Positions 15,899 through 22,592 of a DNA stretch of 64,000 bases are shown here, one piece after another. A program made the position numbers and the translations under genes. The DNA lies in the NCBI RefSeq assembly GCF_015694735.1, contig NZ_JADQDP010000004.1, positions 1-64,000 on the forward strand, in the 5' to 3' direction. Each line of letters opens with the position of its first letter. Within the stretch, counting starts at the first letter, position 1. The notes below the pieces were generated by a model. It did not search any database, had not been told where the DNA came from, and worked only from the letters and a program-made list of their open reading frames with translations. Source of the DNA: Hymenobacter properus. GTDB taxonomy: Bacteria; Bacteroidota; Bacteroidia; Cytophagales; Hymenobacteraceae.

Positions 15899-16049
15899 TG
15901 CATTGGGGCAAAAAGCGACTGGTGTCTATTAAATAGCGCGTCTACCAATTTCGCCACTTGCAGTTTTCACGCTGCAAGACGGGACTCGAACCCGCAATTC
16001 TTTACAGAACTGATTTCCGAAGTATCACCAGTCTACGGCACCCAATGCA
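15899..16049 (-). ncRNA. Y RNA-like tRNA-mimic RNA 4 (Leu-like with variable arm)
   Basis: Terminal stem UGCAUUGGG/CCCAAUGCA, box GGGUGCCGUA, perfect 8-bp stem GACUGGUG/CACCAGUC, AUACUUCG and return box GCUUUUUGCCCC. The interior has a small hairpin UUCU-GUAA-AGAA in the place of a long variable arm, a T-arm with loop UUCGAGU, an acceptor-like 7-bp stem CUUGCAG/CUGCAAG with an 8-base loop, and a D-arm GGCGAAAUUGGUAGACGCGC typical of tRNA-Leu. No clear anticodon loop is seen. Confidence 0.8.
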
Positions 16050-16057
16050 AGCTTTTG

Positions 16058-16208
16058 TTTCCGGGCGGGGCAACAGGCGCCGGGCCAGTCGGTATGGCCC
16101 TACCGTTACGCAGTTACGCCCTGCCTTGCGGCAGCACTTCGGGAGTCGAACCCGCGACCATACCTGGGAATGGCGAAGAACGGCCCGGCTACGGCACCCA
16201 TCCAGAAA
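16058..16208 (-). ncRNA. Y RNA-like tRNA-mimic RNA 3 (degenerate D-arm)
   Basis: A 12-bp terminal stem with one mismatch, box GGGUGCCGUA, perfect 8-bp stem GCCGGGCC/GGCCCGGC, then GUUCUUCG, and return box GCCUGUUGCCCC. Inside are a hairpin CCAU-UCCCAGGU-AUGG in the anticodon-arm position, a T-arm with loop UUCGACU, and an acceptor-like stem CUGCC/GGCAG closed by GCAA. The D-arm region is unlike a normal one (GUAACUGCGUAACGGUAGGGC split over two strands). Confidence 0.75.
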
Positions 16209-16234
16209 CGTATTTTTTAACTTAACTCCCGAAA

Positions 16235-16363
16235 AATTCAGGGCAACAAGCGGCGGGCGTGTCAACCGCAGCCGGGGCTGCGGAGGGGGATTCGAACCCA
16301 GTCTCTCTGATTAACAGTCAGATTTCAACCAACGAAGTAACGCCCGCCTACGGCACCCGAACC
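16235..16363 (-). ncRNA. Y RNA-like tRNA-mimic RNA 2 (Asn GUU anticodon arm)
   Basis: Box GGGUGCCGUA, perfect 8-bp stem GGCGGGCG/CGCCCGCC, UUACUUCG and return box GCUUGUUGCCC. Between them is a complete anticodon-arm look-alike, UCUGA-CUGUUAA-UCAGA: a 5-bp stem with a 7-base loop carrying GUU, as in tRNA-Asn. A T-arm with loop UUCGAAU and an acceptor-like stem CCGCAGC/GCUGCGG closed by CCCG follow. There is no D-arm; the acceptor hairpin leads straight into the 8-bp stem. U-rich sequence follows the terminal stem. Confidence 0.8.
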
Positions 16364-16372
16364 AAGCGGATT

Positions 16373-16458
16373 CTGCCGGGGTGGGACGGGTCACCGCAGT
16401 GGCCCCGTCCCGGTCGGCGACTACCCCGAGTGGGCAGCCGTCTTCCTCATGTCGGCAG
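16373..16458 (-). ncRNA. Unassigned structured element within the array
   Basis: The minus-strand RNA is closed by CUGCCG/CGGCAG and contains a perfect 8-bp hairpin GGGACGGG/CCCGUCCC, plus a second hairpin with stem GGCUGCCC/GGGUAGUC. It lacks the GCCGUA and UUGCCC boxes and a T-loop, so it is not a clear member of the seven-RNA family. It may be a diverged copy or a separate element. Confidence 0.35.
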
Positions 16459-16506
16459 TTTTTAAACGTGAGTCATGTAGTTTTTATTTTAAAGCAGTTC
16501 CCAAAA

Positions 16507-16612
16507 GCAAGGGGAATGAGCGGCGGGCCACATTTGATGAAGGGATTCGAACCCTCGCCGCCGAAGCGGCCACCCAGCACCCGCGAAGTAGGCCACGCCT
16601 ACGCCACCTTGC
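16507..16612 (-). ncRNA. Y RNA-like tRNA-mimic RNA 1 (T-arm only, Ser-like extra arm)
   Basis: First RNA of the array in the direction of transcription. Lower stem GCAAGG/CCUUGC, box AGGUGGCGUA, the 8-nt strand GGCGUGGC (partner has one bulge), CUACUUCG, and a weaker return box GCUCAUUCCCC. The interior has a hairpin GCCGC-UUCG-GCGGC resembling a long variable arm, directly followed by a T-arm with loop UUCGAAU. No acceptor or D-arm is recognisable. It is the most diverged of the box-bearing copies. Confidence 0.65.
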
Positions 16613-16664
16613 ACCGCAGCGGCCGGGGGTTCCGCTTTATTGCCCGGCCGGTTTTTGTTGTTTT

Positions 16665-16771
16665 TCTGTCATCCTGAGCGCAGCGAAGGACCTTATTAAC
16701 GAAGAACGGTTCGCAGTAATTCTGTTAAACGCGACCGTGATAAGCTCCTTAGCTACGCTCAGGATGACAGA
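16665..16771. repeat. Dispersed palindrome, family I
   Basis: TCTGTCATCCTGAGCGCAGC at the left and its near reverse complement ending at 16771 flank a decayed centre. It lies between the ro60 stop codon and the RNA array. Confidence 0.85.
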
Positions 16772-16794
16772 TGATTTATATCTGCATTAGACAG

Positions 16795-18318
16795 TTACAA
16801 ATCAATTTTCTCAATCTCCGTCAGGGCCGAGCCGCCGTTATCCAGCGCGCTCAGCACGTCAAATACCTTGTCGGACCAGCCGGCGATGAGGGCCACGCCC
16901 GTTTCGGGGCGCACCTCCAGCGGGGCGGTGCCGTGCCCGGCTAGGTCGAAGAGGTAGAGGCGGGCATTTGGCGCCACGGTGCGACGGTAGTCGGCCCAGA
17001 TGCGACCGAACACTCCGCCATCACCGGTGCTGTTCCAGAGCTGGCAGTCGGTGAAAATCATCACCTTGTCTACCACCTCGCGGCGCAGCAACAGCTCCTC
17101 TACCACTAGGTGGCCGTTGGTGGCGTAGCCCACCTCGCCTTCGCGCTGGTAGAGTTCATCCACGTTGCGCAGCACCGGGCCGCGGGGCAGGCTGATGCGC
17201 TTCCAGATGTTGCCGAACATGCCGGTAATCACGTTCTGGCAGCGGCTCTGCAGCAACATGCTAAGCACCAGACCCACGTCGTAGAGCAGCACTTTGCTGC
17301 GAGCCGAAATGGGTTGCTGCATCGAGCCCGACACGTCGCAGGCCAGCACCACGCGGGTGTCGTGCCCGAAACCGCGCAGGTTCACGGCGCTGTGCGCAAT
17401 GGCCGTTTCCAGGGCTGCCAGTACGCCGGCCACGTGGCCGCTTTGCAAGGCTTTCACCTCGCGGTAAGCGGCCAGGAAGCGGAACGGCAGCTGCTTGCTG
17501 CGCGCCACCGCAAACCGGTCGGCCAGGGTGTCGCACACCTGCTCCATCGTGGCCGCCGAAATATTGGCTTCCATGATGTTGCGCAGGTTGCGGAGCAAAG
17601 CCATGTAGCCCAGCTTGCCACTGCCAATGAGCGTTTCCCAGGTTTGGCGGACGGCCGTTTGCCGGTCCGCATCGGAAGCGTAGGTCCCCTGCCCTACCGC
17701 CGAAAGCTCGGTTTCCCAAGTGTAGGGCGTGGGCAGTTCACCGCGCACCAGCTGGTCGAACAAGGCTTGCTGGGCCTCGTCTTTCGCATTCGGGTGAACG
17801 AGAAAGAGGGCATCACGCAGGCGCACCGCGCCGTCACGGTCGTACTTGGCCAGCTGGTAGCCGTCGAAACGGTTGAAGCTGAGCGCCAAGCCTTTCTGCA
17901 GCTGCTTGGAAAGGCGGTTGAGGATTTTGGTCCCGCTCCGGGTGTTGGCCTGGGCGTAGAAGGCCAGCAATTCTGTGATTTCATCGGGGCGCTGCACCAC
18001 GCGGGCCACCAGGCGGCTCACGAGGCTGTCGCCACGGTGCAGGCGGGCCAGTTCCACGCACAGTACCAGCGGCACTGAGCGCAGGTTCAACCGCTCGCGG
18101 GCATACACCGCCAGCTGCGCCACAAAACGCGGCTCGTTCTTCGCCACCAGTTCGCGCAGGCGCGCCAAGCGGGTGTCGGCTTTTTCGTAGAACTGGTCGC
18201 TGAGCGCGGCGGTAGCCACGGCGGCGTACAGCTCCACCGCCGGGGTGAGCGTGAAGGCGGGTGCGCCTTCGTGGTTTACCGTGGGAGCGGCTTTGCGGGA
18301 GAAGAAGTTGAAGCGCAT
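16795..18318 (-). CDS. rsr: Ro60/Rsr homologue (TROVE domain plus vWA)
   Basis: 507 residues from ATG 18318 (MRFNFFSRKAAP). Residues about 15-320 are helical and match the TROVE domain, the HEAT-like ring that binds Y RNAs outside and RNA 3' ends in its cavity (AVATAALSDQFYEK, RFVAQLAVYARERLNLRSVP, LGYMALLRNLRNI). The vWA domain begins with the MIDAS motif DVSGSM at residue 328 and ends near the C-terminus. Bacterial Rsr works with Y RNAs in RNA quality control and is often encoded near rtcB. Here seven Y RNA-like genes lie directly downstream on the same strand, followed by rtcB-2, which strongly supports this role. Confidence 0.93.
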   Translation of the reverse strand: MRFNFFSRKAAPTVNHEGAPAFTLTPAVELYAAVATAALSDQFYEKADTRLARLRELVAKNEPRFVAQLAVYARERLNLRSVPLVLCVELARLHRGDSLVSRLVARVVQRPDEITELLAFYAQANTRSGTKILNRLSKQLQKGLALSFNRFDGYQLAKYDRDGAVRLRDALFLVHPNAKDEAQQALFDQLVRGELPTPYTWETELSAVGQGTYASDADRQTAVRQTWETLIGSGKLGYMALLRNLRNIMEANISAATMEQVCDTLADRFAVARSKQLPFRFLAAYREVKALQSGHVAGVLAALETAIAHSAVNLRGFGHDTRVVLACDVSGSMQQPISARSKVLLYDVGLVLSMLLQSRCQNVITGMFGNIWKRISLPRGPVLRNVDELYQREGEVGYATNGHLVVEELLLRREVVDKVMIFTDCQLWNSTGDGGVFGRIWADYRRTVAPNARLYLFDLAGHGTAPLEVRPETGVALIAGWSDKVFDVLSALDNGGSALTEIEKIDL

Positions 18319-18421
18319 AGTGGTGGGAATTAGAAGGATTGATTTTGAAATGAGCGCTAAGCGAGCAGGCATTTAGCGCACAAGCAGTAAGAGCATTAGC
18401 TCTTGTTTTGAATAGACTGTG

Positions 18422-19714
18422 TTATCCGGCAACGTGAACGTGCCGGGACAGCACCAGACGAGCTTCGTCGAGCCACTGGTTTACCCACTTGCTCTCGGCG
18501 GCGGTCATCCAGCGGTTGTGCTTGCCGCGCACCTGCACCAGTTTGCGGCTGGCGTCCACTTCCAGGGTCAGGGCGCGGGCCCCGTCCACGGTGAGGGAGA
18601 AGATGCCGCAGCGGCCCTGCCGGCACGATTGCAGGTAGGTGGCCACGCAGTGGTGCAGCGCCCGCCCCTCTGCCACCAACTGGCCGTAGGTAAGGAGCTG
18701 CTCGATGCGGACCGGGCCGTCCACGAAATCGGCCACGGGCAGGCCGGTCCAGCGGTGGTTGGCGTCCGGCTCCACCTCGCCCAGGCGCCGGCGCTCGCGG
18801 GCCTGGCCCTGGTGCCAGCGCTCGGCCTGGGCCAGCACCGACGCCATGCTGCGGCCCTTCAGCGAAAAGCCCGGCTGCGGCGGCTCGGGGCCGATGCCCA
18901 CGCTGCGCTTCTGGTGAATCCAGTCGCACACGGGGCCAAAGTGCCGCGGGTCGACCATGGGCGCGGCCACGAAAAAGTCGACCACGCTCAGCCAGAAGTC
19001 ATCGTCGAGCAGCGGCGCCCGGCCCAAGCGCGACTCCATCACCAAGCCCCACCATTCCAGCGCGTCGCGGGCCGCGAGTTGGGCGTAGCGCAAGGCTTCG
19101 CGAAACGTGCAGCCAGCGGGGGCCTGCCGCATGCCGTGCTCCAGCCGTTTGCTGAGTTTCACGGGCAGGCCGGCGAAGCTGCGCAGCGAGCGGCCCCAGC
19201 CCAAGTGCAGCGTCAGGTCGGGCAGGTTTACGCCATCCTCCACCAACGACGGCTGCGTCCAGGCGTTGAGCAGCCAAGCCGGCAGGTTGCCGTACTGGTC
19301 GAAGAGGTGCTGTACCAGGCTCACCAGCTGCCGGAAAGCGTTGTTGCTCTTCGGCTTCCAGTCGGCCAGTTCGCGCACCCGCTGCTGGTAGCGTTCGGCC
19401 AGCGCCGCCACGGCCGGGCCCAGCTCGGGCCGGAACAGCAGCGCCATTGGCTTGGTGGCCAGCAGCTGCAGCGCCTTGCGGATGCTGTGTTGCACGGCCA
19501 CCGGCCGGCCCATCACACAAGCCGCGTAGAGGTGCGCCAGTTCCGAGTGCACGCCCACGGCATTGTACAAGTCGCGCGGCGAGGGAAAGGAAAACATATA
19601 ATCAACTTTCTTCGACAGGGGCCATTTGCGCCAGTCGACGTGCCGCGCGAGGGCGGCACCAGCCTCTTGCCAGCGGAGGGTTGCCGCCGGAATCGGTTTG
19701 TTACGGTTTGCCAT
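18422..19714 (-). CDS. PcfJ-like protein
   Basis: 430 residues, basic. The C-terminal 100 residues match the PcfJ-like family: LLTYGQLVAEGRALHHCVAT, then GIFSLTVDGARALTLEVDA, and VQVRGKHNRW. PcfJ is named from an enterococcal conjugative plasmid and has no assigned biochemical function. The upstream 300 residues are helical with many Trp and Arg residues. It is about 100 bases upstream of ro60 on the same strand and is the first gene of the island. I infer an RNA- or Ro-associated role from context only. Confidence 0.7.
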   Translation of the reverse strand: MANRNKPIPAATLRWQEAGAALARHVDWRKWPLSKKVDYMFSFPSPRDLYNAVGVHSELAHLYAACVMGRPVAVQHSIRKALQLLATKPMALLFRPELGPAVAALAERYQQRVRELADWKPKSNNAFRQLVSLVQHLFDQYGNLPAWLLNAWTQPSLVEDGVNLPDLTLHLGWGRSLRSFAGLPVKLSKRLEHGMRQAPAGCTFREALRYAQLAARDALEWWGLVMESRLGRAPLLDDDFWLSVVDFFVAAPMVDPRHFGPVCDWIHQKRSVGIGPEPPQPGFSLKGRSMASVLAQAERWHQGQARERRRLGEVEPDANHRWTGLPVADFVDGPVRIEQLLTYGQLVAEGRALHHCVATYLQSCRQGRCGIFSLTVDGARALTLEVDASRKLVQVRGKHNRWMTAAESKWVNQWLDEARLVLSRHVHVAG

Positions 19715-20056
19715 AAAGCGGGAGCCTGCCCGCAGACAGTGCCTAGCTAGGTTTTCGATAGGGAGAAGTGGGCGCCCGCAGGGAGCGGCCCGGTTTCAGC
19801 CGTTTTTGGTTTCGCGCAGGGCGCAACCGGTGGGCCGCTGGCTGGAGCGGCTGGCCCATTGCAAGGGGCCGATGAGCGGGAGGAGGAGCTAAGAAGCGCA
19901 TGGTGAAAACAGAAATTAAAAAGGTGGAAATGCAGAAATACGCAGCGGAATTATCGCGCAATAATTAATTAACCGAAATTCAGTTTTTACTCGATTTGGA
20001 TTAGGCGCACCTTTCCTGTTCAAATAAAAACGTGTTTTTATTTGGCAATTAATTAC

Positions 20057-20092
20057 ACGAAAAAGCCCGGCCTTGAGGGCCGGGCTTTTCTA
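20057..20092. terminator. Bidirectional intrinsic terminator
   Basis: GCCCGGCC and GGGCCGGGC pair around TTGA, with A and T runs on the flanks. On the minus strand it follows the 35-codon frame at 20119-20226. Confidence 0.75.
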
Positions 20093-20118
20093 TTTCGCGG
20101 GAGTTTGCGCCGAGGTTA

Positions 20119-20226
20119 TCAGCGTTTCCAACAAAGAAGAGAAGCACGGCCGCACCCATCCAGCAAGCCACCATCGGGCCGGAGCTGGAACTGTTTGGGC
20201 AGGTAACTGGGGCGGATATTGCGCAT
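20119..20226 (-). CDS. Possible 35-residue peptide
   Basis: ATG 20226 opens a 35-codon frame (MRNIRPSYLPKQ..., ending CWKR) between two hairpin terminators. No family is recognised and codon evidence is too short to judge. It is listed because it has the same layout as the stronger small frame next to it. Confidence 0.2.
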   Translation of the reverse strand: MRNIRPSYLPKQFQLRPDGGLLDGCGRASLLCWKR

Positions 20227-20263
20227 GGATTGAATGAGGCAAGCGGTTGAAAACCGGCTAGCA

Positions 20264-20291
20264 ACAAAAAACCCGAGCTTATGGGCTCGGG
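20264..20291 (-). terminator. Intrinsic terminator of the 26-residue peptide gene
   Basis: On the minus strand CCCGAGC and GCTCGGG form a perfect 7-bp stem followed by TTTTTTG, 30 bases past the TGA of the small frame. Confidence 0.75.
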
Positions 20292-20320
20292 CGGTGTCGG
20301 GTTTCAGCGGGGTGCTGAAA

Positions 20321-20401
20321 TCAGGCAAACGTACCGAGCGGAGACAGCCAACCTAGCTGTTTCTTATCCGAATTACTGGTGAGGAATGTGTGGCGGTACA
20401 T
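20321..20401 (-). CDS. Possible 26-residue peptide with its own promoter and terminator
   Basis: ATG 20401 to TGA 20321 encodes MYRHTFLTSN..., ending LSPLGTFA. A promoter-like TTTG-N20-AACCTTTG lies at 20454-20423, giving a leader of about 15 bases, and an intrinsic terminator follows. The compact unit of promoter, short frame and terminator is better organised than expected by chance. Function unknown; a leader, toxin or signalling peptide are all possible. Confidence 0.35.
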   Translation of the reverse strand: MYRHTFLTSNSDKKQLGWLSPLGTFA

Positions 20402-20422
20402 GGTTGTTTGCTTTTGGTGCGA

Positions 20423-20454
20423 CAAAGGTTTGTAATTAATTTTTATCACGCAAA
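20423..20454 (-). promoter_or_regulatory. Bacteroidetes-type promoter of the small peptide unit
   Basis: On the minus strand TTTG (20454-20451), a 20-base spacer and AACCTTTG (20430-20423) differ from the TTTG-N19/20-TAnnTTTG consensus by one base. Confidence 0.45.
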
Positions 20455-20592
20455 TTATTTTCAAATTAATTATTAAATATTTTTCTCAACCCGCGAATTC
20501 AAATGAATTAAGCAGATTTTATCAATAAATATTTTTTTCGCCCTCATCCAAAAACAAGAACTCCGACCCCGGCTTTCTGGTATTACGGCTAC

Positions 20593-21495
20593 ATGCCCCG
20601 CCTCGCCACTTCCGACCACTATACCCTCGACCTGCCCGCCGGCCACCGCTTCCCCATCGCCAAATACGCCCTGATTCGGGAGCAGCTGTTGTGGCAGGGC
20701 ATTGCGGCGCCGGAGGACTTTTATGAGCCGGGGCTGTGCGCCGAGGAAGATGTGCTACGGGTGCACACGGCCGAGTACTGGCACAAGGTGCGCGACTTGC
20801 AGCTCTCGGCCCGCGAGGTGCGCAACCTGGGGCTGCCACAAAGCCCGCAGCTAGTGCGCCGCTCACTGAGCAGCAGCGCGGGCACGTTGCAATCGGCCTT
20901 GCGGGCCCTGCGCGATGGCATCGGGCTGAACCTGGCGGGCGGCACCCATCACGCCTTTGCTGACCGAGGCGAGGGATTTTGCGTGCTGAACGACCAGGCC
21001 ATTGCCGCCGCGCACCTGCTGGCGCACGGGCTGGCCCGGCAGATTCTGATAGTGGATTTGGATGTGCACCAGGGCGACGGCACGGCCAGCATTTTCTGGG
21101 ATGAGCCGCGCGTGTTCACGTTTTCGATGCACGCCGGGGCCAATTATCCGCTGCGCAAGGAGCAGTCGGACCTGGACATTCCGCTGGCGCTGGGCACCGG
21201 CGATGCCGAGTATCTGGCGCAGCTCTCCGCTACGCTGGCGCCGCTGGTGGCGCGGGTGCGGCCCGATTTCATCTTTTACCAGGCCGGCGTGGATGTGCTG
21301 GCAACCGACAAGCTGGGCAAGCTGGCGCTCACGCCGGCCGGATGCCGACAGCGCGATGAACTGGTGCTGGGCCTGTGCCGGGCGCAGCATTTGCCGGTGG
21401 CCGTGAGCATGGGCGGCGGTTACTCCGAGCGGCTGGCCGACATCGTAGACGCGCACTGCAACACGTTTCGAGTAGCGTTTGAACTGTGGCCCTAG
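20593..21495 (+). CDS. Histone deacetylase family zinc hydrolase
   Basis: 300 residues, the size of a single class II-like HDAC domain. Motifs: RVHTAEYW, GGTHHAFADRGEGFCVLND (the His pair of the charge relay), and DLDVHQGDGTA with the Asp and His zinc ligands. The third Asp ligand is probably in YQAGVDVLATDKLG, and SMGGGYS follows. Bacterial members deacetylate acetoin-utilisation enzymes, acetylpolyamines or other acylated amines. The substrate cannot be told from sequence. Confidence 0.9.
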   Translation: MPRLATSDHYTLDLPAGHRFPIAKYALIREQLLWQGIAAPEDFYEPGLCAEEDVLRVHTAEYWHKVRDLQLSAREVRNLGLPQSPQLVRRSLSSSAGTLQSALRALRDGIGLNLAGGTHHAFADRGEGFCVLNDQAIAAAHLLAHGLARQILIVDLDVHQGDGTASIFWDEPRVFTFSMHAGANYPLRKEQSDLDIPLALGTGDAEYLAQLSATLAPLVARVRPDFIFYQAGVDVLATDKLGKLALTPAGCRQRDELVLGLCRAQHLPVAVSMGGGYSERLADIVDAHCNTFRVAFELWP

Positions 21496-21505
21496 GCCCC
21501 GGGCG

Positions 21506-21513
21506 TACCTTTG
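21506..21513 (+). promoter_or_regulatory. TAnnTTTG -7 element giving a near-leaderless transcript
   Basis: TACCTTTG ends six bases before ATG 21520. Transcription starting about seven bases on would begin at or near the start codon, so 21520 rather than 21511 is the likely start of the next gene. Confidence 0.5.
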
Positions 21514-21519
21514 CCGGCG

Positions 21520-22542
21520 ATGAAAAACCCCAATTCCGCGCATCCCAACCGCATTACGGTTCCCGTTCGCACCGATGAGCAGCCCACCGGCACGCCTGCG
21601 CAACAGGCCTTCCGGCAAGCTATTCTGGACGTGGAAAACCTGCGCGAGCGGCTGCGCGACCTGCGTGCCGAGCAAGCCGAGGCCCGGCGACGTTACTGGC
21701 AGCAGGTGGGGCCGGCAGCTGCGGCCGTGGTGGCAGCCCGGCGCGACCTATTTCCGGCGTTGGAAGAAGCCCTGCTGCTGGGCTACTTCAGCCGCCTGGA
21801 GGAGCAGCAGATTACAGAAGTAATTCTGGGCAACGCGCGGGCCCTAGAAGACCGGTTTGGGGAGGACGAGGGCGAGATAATTCGCAAGTATGCGCCCCAC
21901 GGGCGTGGCCCCGGAGCGCAGTTCGATAAACAACCAAACGAGACCAAGGCGGAGGCTGCGCCCGAATTTATCCCCGACCCCACCCTGCCACCGCACGAGC
22001 AAGCCGCCCAGGCCGCCCGCGCCCGCCGCAAAACCAAGGCCCAACGCCAGCAGGAAGCCGCCGCCCAAGCCGCCCGCGCCGACCAGCAGCAACTCGAGTC
22101 CAACGCCAAAACCATCTACCGCCAGCTGGCCCGCCAGCACCATCCCGACCTGGAGCGCGACCCCGAAAAGCAAGCCGCCCGCACGGCCCTGATGCAGCGC
22201 ATCACCGAAGCCTACGAGGCCGACGACCTGTACACGCTACTCCAGCTATTGGCCGAATCGGGCCCCGCCGACGCGGAGGCCGACGACGTGCTGGCCCGCT
22301 ACACCCGCGCCTTGCTCCAGCAGCAAACCCAGCTGAAGCAGCAAATGAACGAACTGAAATACGGCCCCAACGGCTTCGTCACGGGCTCGGGCCGCAAGCA
22401 AGAATTGGAATTGCGCCAACTCAAGCGCGACCTGCGGGCTGAGGCGGAATACGTGCAGCACATCGGGCGCATGATAAGCGAAGCCGCCGGGCTGCGCGAG
22501 GTGCTGCGGCAGTTGGCCGCCGAAGGCCTAACGAGTATTTAA
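21520..22542 (+). CDS. J-domain-like protein with coiled coils
   Basis: 340 residues. Residues about 35-60 are a coiled coil (ENLRERLRDLRAEQAEARRR). After a Pro/Ala/Gln-rich linker, NAKTIYRQLARQHHPDLERD has the HPD signature of DnaJ domains, with helices continuing to YTLLQLL. The C-terminal part is again helical (ELRQLKRDLRAEAEYVQHI). It may stimulate DnaK, but the rest of the protein matches no DnaJ class I know. It starts 24 bases after the HDAC-like stop. Confidence 0.7.
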   Translation: MKNPNSAHPNRITVPVRTDEQPTGTPAQQAFRQAILDVENLRERLRDLRAEQAEARRRYWQQVGPAAAAVVAARRDLFPALEEALLLGYFSRLEEQQITEVILGNARALEDRFGEDEGEIIRKYAPHGRGPGAQFDKQPNETKAEAAPEFIPDPTLPPHEQAAQAARARRKTKAQRQQEAAAQAARADQQQLESNAKTIYRQLARQHHPDLERDPEKQAARTALMQRITEAYEADDLYTLLQLLAESGPADAEADDVLARYTRALLQQQTQLKQQMNELKYGPNGFVTGSGRKQELELRQLKRDLRAEAEYVQHIGRMISEAAGLREVLRQLAAEGLTSI

Positions 22543-22592
22543 AGCTTGAATCTGTGAATAATTGTAGGGTCTGTTAGCAACCCCCGTTAGAA

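Larger units (their letters stand above)
19715..20592. other. Long intergenic region with two terminators and small minus-strand frames
   Basis: 878 bases lie between the divergent PcfJ-like and HDAC-like genes. The half near the PcfJ-like gene (19715-19900) is GC-rich with weak hairpins and no clear promoter; the far end is AT-rich. Two hairpin terminators (20057-20092 and 20264-20291) and two small minus-strand frames, described separately, are the only distinct features. Confidence 0.6.

Noticed and set aside
16373..16458. Counting the box-less hairpin element as an eighth family member
   Set aside because: It has neither the GCCGUA nor the UUGCCC box and no T-loop, so it is listed separately.
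15414..16612. A cluster of ordinary tRNA genes or tRNA pseudogenes
   Set aside because: The arm order is T, acceptor, D instead of acceptor, D, anticodon, T, and all copies share boxes outside the tRNA part. Random pseudogenes would not keep a pairing 8-base stem.
15396..16790. Several plus-strand open frames across the tRNA-like array
   Set aside because: They overlap every structured RNA, have no conserved protein features and run opposite to the RNA elements, whose T-arms and boxes fix the minus strand as sense.
19743..19961. 72-codon minus-strand frame upstream of the PcfJ-like gene
   Set aside because: Its Arg/Pro-rich composition follows base composition, and it has no promoter or known family. 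It is left in the intergenic description.
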